DNA of 64,000 bases from Symsagittifera roscoffensis (Eukaryota > Xenacoelomorpha > Acoela > Convolutidae), in NCBI RefSeq assembly GCF_963678635.1, contig NC_087066.1:37201152-37265151 (forward strand). Direction: 5' to 3'. The translations under genes and the position numbers were made by a program. The stretch's first letter is position 1, and each line of letters starts with the position of its first letter. Below are positions 23,401 to 35,400 of this stretch, piece after piece. The notes below the pieces were generated by a model. It did not search any database and was not told the origin of the DNA. It saw only the letters and a list, made by a program, of their open reading frames with translations.

Positions 23401-26400
23401 TTAACCACCGATTTCGCCCCCTGGCTGGTTGACCTTGACAAAAAATTAAACGTAACTTATAGTAAAAATCTTGAGAAAGCTCAAACAAGCTTCATTAACG
23501 GAAATACTTTGCGATTGCTGCCATCCGAGCTCGTCAACTTTTAATATACCTTGTCTACTTTTCATACTACTTTCTTGATTGACTCCAACGAAGCCAACCT
23601 TAGAACAGCTACTTAATCAATGGAGCCGCCGCTGCAGTACTTTCGAGGAGCTTGAGAAAGAGGTTACTAGGCAAATAACCAACTCAAGCGAAATTGAGTA
23701 CGTTAAACTCAATTTTGAGGAGGTAACCACTTGTTTCAATCTACTTGATACGCTGGCAGACGACTTGCCGCGTTTTCTACTCAAGAAGCACAAGACTGCC
23801 TCGACACTGCTTCAACGCTACCAAAACGAAAGTGCGACCTACTAATCACTGTTAGGAAGTACGAAAAGGTCTTAACAAACGTTAGCTGAATTTCCACAAG
23901 GTCAAACAGCCCACTCACAGTGCAAGGCGCACCAGCAACAGCCAGTGTACCAGCAAGAAGCTCAAATACTACTGAAAACTTGGCCAACATCGCCATCAGT
24001 ACTACGGCTGCCAATTTTTAAATTTACACGTCCACCTACGGCTTGAGTATATTCGACTTAGACGCTCCTCAAAGCTACAGTTTCCCACCTCTACCGGGAA
24101 CCAACAGGGCTATAGATCAGACAATCAACGGTGCCACCGTTACCTCTGTAACTGATTTCAGATCAGTCTCACCGACTGCAAACCCATGTACTTTCAACTT
24201 TCGAGCTCCTCTACATACAAAAAAACTTCTCGCCTGCACCGTTTTTCAAAGAAAATCATATTTGGAACAACACCTCAACACACGAAGCCCAGATGTCAAC
24301 TGGCAATAACCGATATGGTCTGCTAACAACTTCAATTGCGAATAGTTCTGCGACTACATCTGAACAGCTCGTTACCAACCACTTCAATGACCATCATAGG
24401 ACTAACTCGCACTCACACGAACAACAACGCAACAGCCTTTTCGACAATGAATCTAATTAAATTTTACCGAAGAAGAAAATTACACCGAGTACAAAAACTC
24501 TTCGAAAATCGGAACAACCAGTCTAGCTCATTTGCTTTGATAGACGCCTGCTTTTAACTAGTTTTCAAAAAAAGTTCAAGAATGCTCGGTGAAAGATAAA
24601 TAAATTAGGCTCATAAAAAAGATAATTTCAGACTTCAAAACCTGAACTTGCTTTGCTGCTCCGCCTCGTTTTCGACGAGCATCATTTATCTGGTGTAAAG
24701 CGTGGTTTTATGTTTTATGTCAGTTTTCAAAGCAATTGGACAATGTGAACAAAAAATTGATTCGTAAAAATTTTCAGGTGGGTGGAGAAAAAAAAGTGGA
24801 TAACTGTCGTCGGGAATTTCGNNNNNNNNNNNNNNNNNNNNNNNNNNNNNNNNNNNNNNNNNNNNNNNNNNNNNNNNNNNNNNNNNNNNNNNNNNNNNNN
24901 NNNNNNNNNNNNNNNNNNNNNNNNNNNNNNNNNNNNNNNNNNNNNNNNNNNNNNNNNNNNNNNNNNNNNNNNNNNNNNNNNNNNNNNNNNNNNNNNNNNN
25001 NNNNNNNNNNNNNNNNNNNNNGATTACGATCCATGGATATTCATTGCGAGTATCTCAAAATTTAGGGGAGTATAATAGATTAAATTGGATAAAATTGATT
25101 ACACTATTTTTAAAGCAAAAAGTTTTTTCCAAAAATTTTTTGTTTATATTTAAAATTTCAACATTACAATCATCTAAACACTCGTATATGAGGGCAAAAC
25201 CTTGAATTTTCCGAATGCACGTAGGGGACCACTTCGACTACCAGAAAAAGTTAATGCGGGCGCAGTCGTACGCTATCACTATTTGGACTCATTGGCTTAG
25301 AGAGTCTGTTCCCTTGCCGAATAATTGTGTCAAGTGGCACGCTCACTCATTCTGATTTTACTCTCAAAACAGGCGATCTCGTCTGGGTGATTGAGCCTAA
25401 TAGTCCACATGAGTACTACCCTTCCGCTCGAATCATTAAGCTAAACTATGGACAAGACGGTTACGCACGATCCTCCCTTCATTGGATTGCAACGCGTGAA
25501 CTCACTCGACCGACCGCTCACCTCGCTCCGATTCTTCCTTCTTCAGGGCGGAGGAGGTTCCAACGCAAATTTAGCTAGAGTACAAATGCATAGAAATACA
25601 ATCTCATATGGCCAGTTGGCCGAGCGGTCTAAGCCCAAGTACCGAAACTCAGCCGACCATTTCAGCGTAGGTTTGAGTCCCCCATGGTCCATGAACTAAT
25701 ATATTAAAAAAGGGGTTCTCATCCCATTTGACCAACTTTTACTGTTTTTGTTCTAACTTGGTTCAACCTTGATTAAGGCTGACCGCCAAAAAAAAATCAA
25801 TTTGTCTCAAGGACATTGTTACTGGCTCTTCTGGATAGCTTGCGCCAATTTGTACCGTTTTCGGGGCAAATTATGATGTCTTATGATGTATGATCTTTGA
25901 AATTCAAACTTTTTAAAACTTCATGTTTACTAATTTAATGCGATTAGGCGAACATAGATTTTGGCGACCACTGAGGGATTTGAAAGGACGATTCTTCGCG
26001 AAGTTTTCCAAATAACTGCATGTCAGAACGTTCAAGGTATCTTAGAGTACATCCGTATCCCAGATTTGATGAAATGCCAGAGTAAATCACCATCTCAGCG
26101 ACAAGTTTGCTTAAGCTATCCCAGAGTACAGCCGCGCTTCTCAGAGAAAAAACTGAACAAATATCCTATTCTGAGACAAATCAACTCGTTAGGACTTCAA
26201 ACTTCTTCACGGATACCACCCAAAATGGCTAAAATGGAGGCTTTTTCAGGCATTCAAGAAAAAAAAGAGTTCACCAGGAGAAGTTCAGGATGGCAACAAC
26301 AAGAGTTTTGTGAGGAATGGTCTACATGAATATAGATCAACAGCTTTGTGATTGACAAAAAATCCCGAAACAGCAGAACAAAAGCTCTAAAATATTGAAC

Positions 26401-29400
26401 AACAGCTCTGTGATTGGCAAAAAATCCCGAAACGAGTGACCATCCAATCCCCAATTAAAACTCTCAGACTCAACTAGTTCTTAAAATTTTCCAATTATGA
26501 TATAAAACTCAATACAATAAACTCAATACCCATCTTGTAAGCTAAAATTGATTTATAAATGCTGATTTCATTATGTATCAACATAGTGTTTCGTTTTTTT
26601 AATTGTTTTAGATTATCCGGACAAATTGAGCAAAATTTGAATTTTCAAATGCGTTTTTCTCAAATTGGGTTATGAGTAGACAAAAAATGAAGTGAACAAA
26701 GATGATTGGAATTTCATCCGAATTATTATGGTGCTTTTTAGCCTAAGTTCTCAGCTGAAATTTTGTCCCAAAATCGGGTTTTTTTTAGCTTTTTTCAGTT
26801 AATCAAGAATTAAACTGAAACGACATTGTTAATTGATGAGGAATGTATTTCACAAGAAGCCTCTTACACAGCCCAAAAAATTCTAGAAGAGTTTAAAAAT
26901 TCAAGTTTTTTTCATTTCGTCCGGATTTTTAAATCAGCACTGTAGCTCCTAAGTGTTACTTGATAGTAACAACGCTGGAAACCCAATAAAATCAGCATTA
27001 TTGAGCGCTTAGTGTTAAAAATTTTAATTTTTCCTGTTTAACCACAAACTGTTTTTGAAAGAGTTTGTTACACCATCTAAGAAATTTTAATATGTTTTTG
27101 TTCTAATTTGGTTCAACTTTGATTAAGACGGACCGCAAAAAGAGCAATTTGTCTCAAGCACATTGTTTTGGGGCAAATTATGGTGTCTTATGATGTATGT
27201 TTTTTGAAATTCAAACTTTTTGAAACTTCGTATTTAGTAATCTACTGAGATTAGGCGAACATAGATCATGGCGACCACAGAGAGATTCGAAAGGAAGACC
27301 TGTAGCTTTTCTCATTTTTTGGGACAGATTCTTCACAAAATTTTTCAACAATGTTAACTCTATGGCAGAAAGTTCAAGATATCTTAGAGTACATCCGTAT
27401 CCCAGAGTTGATGAAATCCCAGAGTAAATCATCATCTCAGAGACAAGTTTGACAAGTTTCCTAGAGTACAGCCACGCTTCTCAGAGAAAAACCTAAACAA
27501 ATGTCCTATTCTGTGACAATACAACTCGGTAGGACTTCAAACTTCTTCACGGATACCACCCAAAATGGCTAAAATGGAGGCTTTTTCAGGCATTCAAGAA
27601 AAAAAATAGTTCACCAGGAGAAGTTCAGGATGGCAACAACAAGAGTTTTGTGAGGAATGGTCTACATGAATATAGATCAACAGCTTTGTGATTGACAAAA
27701 AATCCCGAAACAGCAGAACAAAAACTCTAAAATATTGAACAACAGCTCTGTGATTGGCAAAAAATCCCGAAACGAGTGACCATCCAATCCCCAATTAAAA
27801 CTCTCAGACTCAACTAGTTCTTAGAATTTTCCAATTATGATATAAAACTCGATACAATAAACTCAATACCCATCTTGTAAGCTAAAGTTGATTTATAAAT
27901 GCTGATTTCATTATGTATCAACATAGTGTTTCGTTTTCTTAATTGTTTTAGATTATCCGGAAAATTGAGCAAAATTTGAATTTTCAAATGCGTTTTTCTC
28001 AAATTGGGTTATGAGTAGACAAAAAAGGAAGTGAACAAAAGATGATTGGAATTTCATCCGAATTATTATGGTGCTTTTTAGTCGAAGTTCTCAGCTGAAA
28101 TTTTGTCCCAAAATCGGGTTCTTTTAGCTTTTTTCAGTTAATCAAGAATTAGACTGAAACGACATTGTTAATTGATGAGGAATGTATTTCACAAGAAGCC
28201 TCTTACACAGCCCAAAAAATTCTAGAAGGGTTTAAAAACTCAAGTTTTTTTCATTTCGTCCGGATTTTTAAATCAGCACTGTAGCTCCTAAGTGTTACTT
28301 GATAGTAACAACGCTGGAAACCCAATAAAATCAGCATTATTGAGCGCTTAGTGTTAAAAATTTTAATTTTTCCTGTTTAACCACAAACTGTTTTTTGAGA
28401 GAATTTGTTACACCATCTAAGAAATTTTAATATGTTTTTGTTCTAATTTGGTTCAACTTTGATTAAGACTGACCGCAAAAAGAGCAATTTGTCTCAAGCA
28501 CATTGTTTTGGAGCAAATTATGGTGTCTTATGATGTATGTTTTTTGAAATCCAAACTTTTTGAAACTTCATATTTAGTAATCTACTGAGATTAGGCAAAC
28601 ATAGATCATGGCGACCACAGTGATATTCGAAAGGAAGACCTGTAGCTTTTCTCATTTTTTGGGACAGATTCTTCACAAAATTTTTCAACAATGTTAACTC
28701 TATGGCAGAAAGTTCAAGATATCTTAGAGTACATCCGTATCCCAGAGTTGATGAAATCCCAGAGTAAATCATCATCTCAGAGACAAGTTTGCTGAAGCTA
28801 TCCTAGAGTACAGCCGCGCTTCTCAGAGAAAAACCTAAACAAATGTCCTATTCTGTGACAATACAACTCGGTAGGACTTCAATCTTCTGCACGGATAATG
28901 GCTAAAATGGCTAAAGTGGAGGCCTTTTCAGGTATTCAAAAAATAAAACCGGAGTTCACCAGGAGAAGTTCAGGATGTCATCAACAAGAGTTTTGTGAGG
29001 AATGGTCTACGTGAATATAGAACAACAGCTCTGTGATTGACAAAAAATCCCGAAACAACAGAACAAAAGCTCTAAAATATGGAACAACAGCTCTGTGATT
29101 GACAAAAAATCCCGAAACGGGTGACCATCCAATCTCCAATTAAGACTGTAAGACTCAACTAGTTTTTAAAACTTTCCAATTATGATATAAAAGTCAATTT
29201 AATGTACTATATGTTAAAATGTTTTCCGCAAGGAGGCATCTGGTAAATTGTCTTAATAATCAAAATTTTTGAGCATTTCTAATGAAAAAATTTTCAAATG
29301 GTACATAGACCAACTGCTCGACACTTTTTATCGATACCAAATTTTATTGGCGTTTTGTGTCCGGAATATTATTACGTGAAAACGGAGCATAAGCAGGGCG

Positions 29401-32400
29401 TACTAGACTAGTTTGGAATTGGTTCATGACTCGAGCCTGCTGATAAAAATTTTCCAACAATTTTTGTGAAAAGTGTGGAAAACAATCAAAACTTCTGCAA
29501 TATTTCCCCAGAATTCTGCGAAAGTGTGCTGTGAGATGACAACAATTTTATATAAAGTGTTTCGGTAGTGAAATATCAGGCATATTAAGTTGAGTTTTGA
29601 ATAATCGGTTTCTTCCGCATGTGTTTTTGGAATTTAACCAGTTTACCTGGTCTCCCAACCACTTTTGGTAAAACTGGAAATCAGTTCGTTTCAGGTGTAT
29701 CAAAGCCGTTTGCTCCCGCCAGATTATTGCCTTCATTGCTCTAGTAAGATTATGTGGTCAGGTACGGTTATCCTAAGTTGGCTAAGCTCAATTGTTTTAT
29801 CCTCAGTTTCACTCCGTGTGTGCTATTGGAGTTTTCTCGACCTATTTAGTTTTTCAACCCCATTGGTAGTTAAGCTTCAAGTCGTATTTGTATCTAAGCC
29901 GTCGCATTATCATAGGTCCCTTAATTGCTTACAATTAATTCGAGGAGCAAGTTCCTTGGATCATGCTCTTCACAAAATTACTGCTCTGTCGCAGACGCGC
30001 GTCAAAGATACTTGCTTTACGAAATCAGTTTTAGGTTTGAACTTTGACGCTAGGGACTCTCAGCAAATGATAATGTTTCCACGTAACCAGCACGGATATC
30101 AGCAAATAATAATGTTTCTACGGGCTCTCCAAAAAACAGCAAATGAAAATGTTTCCACGTAACCTGAGATCGCATCAGTCGTGAACGGAAAAATCTACAT
30201 GGACGATGACTTGGAATCGTTCGAGAACGCTATTCATGCAATCAAAACTAGCCGTGATTTGATTTTAACTCTGATTTGACTTGGGCAACTGACTGTTCCC
30301 CGTTGTTATTTTTTGGAACATGTCGATCAAACTGAGCTTCAGATGTTCGTTGCTGTTGGGTTTTTGCATGAGCGGTTCTTGAGTTCGTACAAAACTCAAA
30401 TATTCTTCATCTTTGTTAAGGTTCTATCTATACCTATTAAAGCACTATCTATACATAAGTTACAGTTTCGAGCTGCTCTGCTCGCCAAACGACTGAAAGA
30501 TGATATATTGAAATCACTTACTGTTATCATTAATCATGTCTACATGTAGAAAAGTAGTACTACAGTTTTTCAATGGCTAAAGTCCGATGACAATTTACCC
30601 ATATTCACCGCTAATCGTGTCGATGGAAACCTCGAATTGACCACTTTTGATGAGTGGCACCATGTTGTGAGCGGCGATCATCCAGCTGATACCGGTACCA
30701 AGTGGACCAAGGGGAGCCCTCAAGGATAGCAGCTGAGTTATTGTTCCGAGCATTCTCAAGATTACTGATTGGCCGTTTATACACGACGAAAGTGTGATCA
30801 ATAAAAATCTTTCGAAGGGTCTTCTTTTGAAGTCGATAATTGCTTGAAGACATCATCTCCCTTCGTCAGCGATGTCACTTCCATCAAACATACCGCGCAC
30901 GGGTTCAATTGAGAAAGATTGAGTTCCTTCACGAGGTATAAGAGAGTTGTCGAGTTTATGTTGAGGATGCTGCTTTCACATAAGCACTTTTGCGGTAAGG
31001 ATTTACGGATCACCGACCCCAATGACCTTGATGATGTAAGAAAAAAAAAACAAATTCATCTTGCTCAGATGGAATCCTTCCACGTTGAGTTGAAAACACT
31101 CACCGTCGGCAAACTTATTAAGAACAGTAGTAAGATTGCCACATATTCTTTTTTTATTGGTCCCGCTGGTGTAAATTGTATCAATGTTCGCTCAGTGAAT
31201 ACCGAGTTTCATAAAAAAAAACCACAATATAAGTCGACGCCCGTCATACCCCAGTTCGCTTGTTGGCCCGCAGCTTCCACCATAAGCATTTTCATCGACG
31301 TTTAGACTAGATGTTCTCCGTTTAAGATATGGAATACGCAAAAATTGGGTTTACTCGACAAATTCGATCTATCGAAAATCAATGCCTAACATGCCATGAG
31401 CTCAAAGCTAGTACCAGTCAGCCATTTGTCCAATTCACCTGTCGAACGTCTTGAATATAAGCAACCACCCTAAAAAAATGTGGGTTTGGATTACTTTGGG
31501 CCGCTTTACGTTGAGGTTTGCAGAAGTACTGAAAAAAGATGGGGACTTTTTTTCAATGGCCTAACCACTAGGGCTGTTCACTTTGAGATTGCGCCATTTC
31601 TGGACAGTATTTCTTGTGTGATGGACATTGAACGTTTCATTATGCGTCGTGGTACACCAAGCACGATCTGGTCGGGTTACGGCACGATATTCGTTGGTGC
31701 AGAAAAATCATTACTTGCCTGCATCAAAAAGTGGAGCGGCATGGCTCCGACCATTTTTGCACACAAAAGTGTAGCTCAGAAGTTTAACCCGCCAGGCGCA
31801 GTCCATCCGATAGACTAAGCATTAGGCGATTTACTGGAAAGATGTTAGTAATAACACTCTACTTAGTTGAGCAGGCTTTGAATTCTTGGCCAATCACTCC
31901 TGTTAGTACCGATTCACGTAAGTTAGAAGCATTAACCCCAAATCAATTTTTGCTTGGACAACTTGCCACAAGCTTTCCTTCGCTTTCACCTTTGGACTCG
32001 TTGGCTTCAAGAATATGTTCGCTCACTGAAAAAGCGTGTCAAGTGGCACGCTCGTTCTGACTTTACTCTCAAGACAGTCGATCTGTATGGGTCATCGAGC
32101 CGGATAGTCCATTGGGTACTACCCTCTCGCCCGAATCATTGTGCTAAATTATGGACAGGACGGTTACTGACAATCCGCACTTATTAAGACCGCAACGCGT
32201 GAACTCACTCGACCGACCGCTAAGCTCGCTCCGGTTCTGCCTTCTTAGGGGCGGAGGATGATCCAACGCAATTGTAGCTAGAGTGTGAATGCATATAAAT
32301 ACAATCTCATAAGGCCAGTTGACCGAGCGATCTAGGCTCAAGTACTGAAACTCAGTCGACCATTTCAGCGTAGGTTCGCGTCCCTCTCGGTCCATGTATA

Positions 32401-35400
32401 TTATACTAAAAAAGGGGTTCTCATCCCATTTGACCAATTTTTACTTTTTTCGTTCTAATTTGGTTCAACTTTGATTAAGGCTGACCGCCAAAAAAAGCAA
32501 TTGGTCTGAAGGACTTTTTAACTGGCTCTTGTGGAACGTTTGCGCCAATTTGTACCGATTAATTCAACTTTTTGAGCCTTTATATTTTCTATTTTACGGC
32601 GATTGGGCGCACATCGGAAACTTTTTTGTTCATAGAACCTCATTGCGGATAATTATTGGCAATGTTATTTGTGAATTTAAAGCGTAAACGGCAAACCATT
32701 CATAATTGAAATGAGGCACGTAATTTGCTCAAATTAATACATTACCAGGCACAAAGTATATCTTTAAATATTCCGCGACTAAAAAGTTTTCATCGACGTA
32801 AAGCGCAGTCGGAAATCTTGTTTATTTTAAAATCAACTTGGGTTTAAAAGATTGATTACCTTCAGAAACTGTGCGTACCAGGCTATGTGATTATCATAAA
32901 TTAGCTCAGCTTCACAATTCTTCGAATGATTTGTCAAGTCCATTTGAAAATTGAACAAACGCTTCAGGCACTTCTGAAACTCTTTTGTAGGGAGAAAAAT
33001 GGAAAAATTCAGATTCTTTTTGTCAAATCCTTTTTTACTTCAAAAAGTTCTAGCCGAAAATCGTTTCTAGATGCGTGCATATGCATGTAATTTTGGACGA
33101 TTACTGTGTCGAATAACAAAATCGTCGTTTGAAAGTCAGATAATTTTCAAAAGTACCAAAGGAGATAGCTTTCACCAGATTAATTTTAGAAAATTCAAAT
33201 TACGAACACCTTGATAAATTACTTCAAATTTTTCTACTTTGTTCTAGATTATGAAACAATCCAGTTTTTCATCAAACGATTCGATCGTTTGATAATCTAC
33301 GACTTTCATTAGTTTGGCTCAAAAACTATTTTCGGTTGTTATTTTTGAAACAGTTTTTGGCTTTCAGAAGACAGTTTTTTAATCGAAACACTAATCGACT
33401 ATTAAGGCTTGAAAGACAAGTTTACAAGCTTTTTTGCTCCTATTGTTAAATTGTTACGAAAATTGGCATGCGGATTAATTTGGCTATGAAAAACCTTGTA
33501 ACACTACTCCTTACAACATAAAATTGATGCATATGTGAGGTAATGGTGTAAGGAAATTACACGACAAACATATTTGACGATTCCAATGAAACGGAATTAA
33601 GATCTTTAAATCTTTTTGCAAAACTAGCATTTTGGTTGAATAGCAAAGGGCTCAGGGGCGGATTTAGGGGGCGGGGGCCTTCGCCTCCTCCTCAGGGATT
33701 CGACCCAAAAGGTAACCCCTTCGCACTATTTTGAGATATCCATTTTTGGCTGACGGACCCCAAAATTTTTCTGAAGGCACCTTTGGCACCAATTTTAACA
33801 ATATTTGATGGGCGAGCTCGCGCCCAAAAAAACGCAATTTTTGGTCAAAAGTTTCCAAAAAGTGCCTAAAAGGCCTGTTTGCTTTTAAAAATTGTCTGCG
33901 GAGCAGAAAGTTTGACCAAAGCAGGGTCCATAGAGTGTTTTTGCCTTCTGTTGGGACAAAAAATCTCAGCTCGGAAAATAACAAAAGAATTGCATGTAGT
34001 TTTTGGGTTGTTTTGTAGGTTTAGCTTTCATTCTTAGAAAAATGATTTCAAAACGGAATTTATACGGAATACGTTCCCTTTTTAAGTAATTATTCGGCTG
34101 CTCAACCGAAATTGTATTGAACACCAGGTATTCCTGCGTTGTACTAAAAAGAAGGAAGAAAATCGATTTGGTAAAAAAACAACCATTTGAATTTTGTGTA
34201 TATTTTCTTGAAAAATTGGAACTCTTATTTGAGTTTTAGTTGTATGTATTTTGCAAGTCATGAAAATAAAGAAAAATATAATTTTCCATTTTTAGTGTTG
34301 TTCACTCTGGGATGTGCCACGCCCATAACTGGAGTTGTAAAATTGACTATTTCGTCCAGAAACCGAGGAATAATTATGGCCAGGCTTCTCTTCCAGAAAT
34401 CAAAGTCACTTTCATGTTCCAATTTTGGAGCGTCTTTCACGCTCATTTCGTAGTTGTGAATCGTTCTTGAAAAAAAAATGAAGACGTCGGGCTTTTGTTT
34501 GCGAATGAACTCAAGAATTTGGTTGGCACAGTTCAAGTGTCCTGGATATGTTGAAGGAGTTGCAAACCCAGACTTGAAATTGTCTGCTGACAAACAAACA
34601 GCGCCTCCGCTGTAAACTACGTCAAATCGCTTCAATTTTTTGCATTTTTTTTGAACAGCTGAGAAAGAATCCTTCCATTCTTTAGCAAAAGAATCGCCAC
34701 CTACGAAGATGCTGACATTTTTGGTGAAAAGATCACAAATGTCTTTTGGGATCTATATGTTACGGAATGCATTCAGCTATCTTTTGATACCACTTATATC
34801 ACTTGAAGCAGGTATAGCACTTGATGCATTTTTAATTAGCATTTGAGATTAAAGAATAAGAAATTGAGCATATTAGTTGGGTCTTTGCTCCAATAGTTTT
34901 GCAAAATTTTCATACCTGATGGTATGCGTGATGTTAAATACTGAATCCGAACGGATTGGCTAAGTAACTTTGTAGGGCAACTGAGAGGTTAACTATGACA
35001 ACTGATTCATAAAGCAGTTAATTTCTCTTCTGATGCTAGGTCACTAAACTTAATGTTTAGCCTTTCAAGGTCACTTGAACAGCTCAACGCAGTGAGCTCA
35101 ATAAATAATTATATATAATATATATTGCCAATCCGGCCGGATGACATTCCCCCTCTCAAAAATAAAAAAATAAGTATGTAATAAATTGAGTTTTACGTCC
35201 CCTTAGGACATGAGTTCTTAAGTCCCCGTGAGACTGAGTTGAGTTCCTTTTTAAGTTTTTCTGCTGGTTGTTCTTCTTTGTTCGCGTTCTCTTGGTGCTC
35301 TTCGTAGTTCGCCTCTTCTACATTTTGCACGTTCATCTCTGATAGCACTTCTAGATCGGCCGGCAATTTTTCAGGGGTTTCTGCGGGAGACACTAAGTCG

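Larger units (their letters stand above)
23579..25578 (+). mobile_element. BEL/Pao retrotransposon copy A, internally deleted and interrupted by a gap
   Basis: A gag-like region (23579-24555) is followed, after the 200-N gap, by the extreme C-terminus of a Pao integrase (25327-25578) and then an LTR-like segment. RT, protease, RNase H and most of integrase are absent between 24555 and 25327. They were either deleted or lie in the gap, whose true size is unknown. Confidence 0.65.
25743..29193. repeat. Tandem array of 1.34-kb units (2.6 copies), LTR-plus-leader type
   Basis: Units start at tgtttttgttctaa.ttggtt at 25743, 27093 and 28433; the third is truncated near 29193. Each unit begins with about 200 bases matching the 3' part of the Pao LTR, then ggcgaccac (25965, 27269, 28610), then a leader with catccgtatcccaga, aaatcccgaaac and ccattaaaac-type blocks. 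Units 1 and 2 end with a short element having Tc1-like ends. Unit 1 lacks a 32-base segment present in units 2 and 3 (27294-27325). Minus-strand open frames of 66-85 codons recur simply because the DNA does. Confidence 0.85.
30160..32250 (+). pseudogene. BEL/Pao pol remnant, copy B (RT end, RNase H, integrase)
   Basis: Several plus-strand frames together follow the Pao pol order. They start with GKIYMDDDLESFENAIHAIK (the RT catalytic box, about 30190-30250). Next come SIPIKALSIHKLQFRAALLA and TTVFQWLKSDDNLP, then EWHHVVSGDHPADTGTKW (RNase H-like, 30430-30700). The linker KLIKNSSKIATYSFF is at about 31110-31160. The integrase follows, with MGLDYFGPLYVEV (first Asp), GTPSTIWSGYGTIF, ALNSWPITPVSTDSRKLEA and the closing DUF5641-like domain to 32250. 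Many stops and frameshifts break it, and the middle Asp of the integrase core appears to be lost (SGYGT where SDNGT is usual). It is a dead copy on the strand opposite to the host gene. Confidence 0.85.

Noticed and set aside
25609-25691. A genuine tRNA-Leu or tRNA-Ser gene
   Set aside because: The acceptor stem has mismatches, no proper anticodon arm can be drawn, and the same block recurs in the other Pao LTR, so it is a tRNA-like repeat component.
25961-26329. 122-codon plus-strand frame at the start of the 1.34-kb array
   Set aside because: It begins in the primer-binding-site-like sequence, and the equivalent frames in units 2 and 3 are broken, so it is a chance frame in leader DNA.
33664-33984. 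106-codon minus-strand frame as a further exon of the acyltransferase gene
   Set aside because: It overlaps a dispersed repeat also found at 22858-23060, and its peptide does not resemble SGNH sequence.
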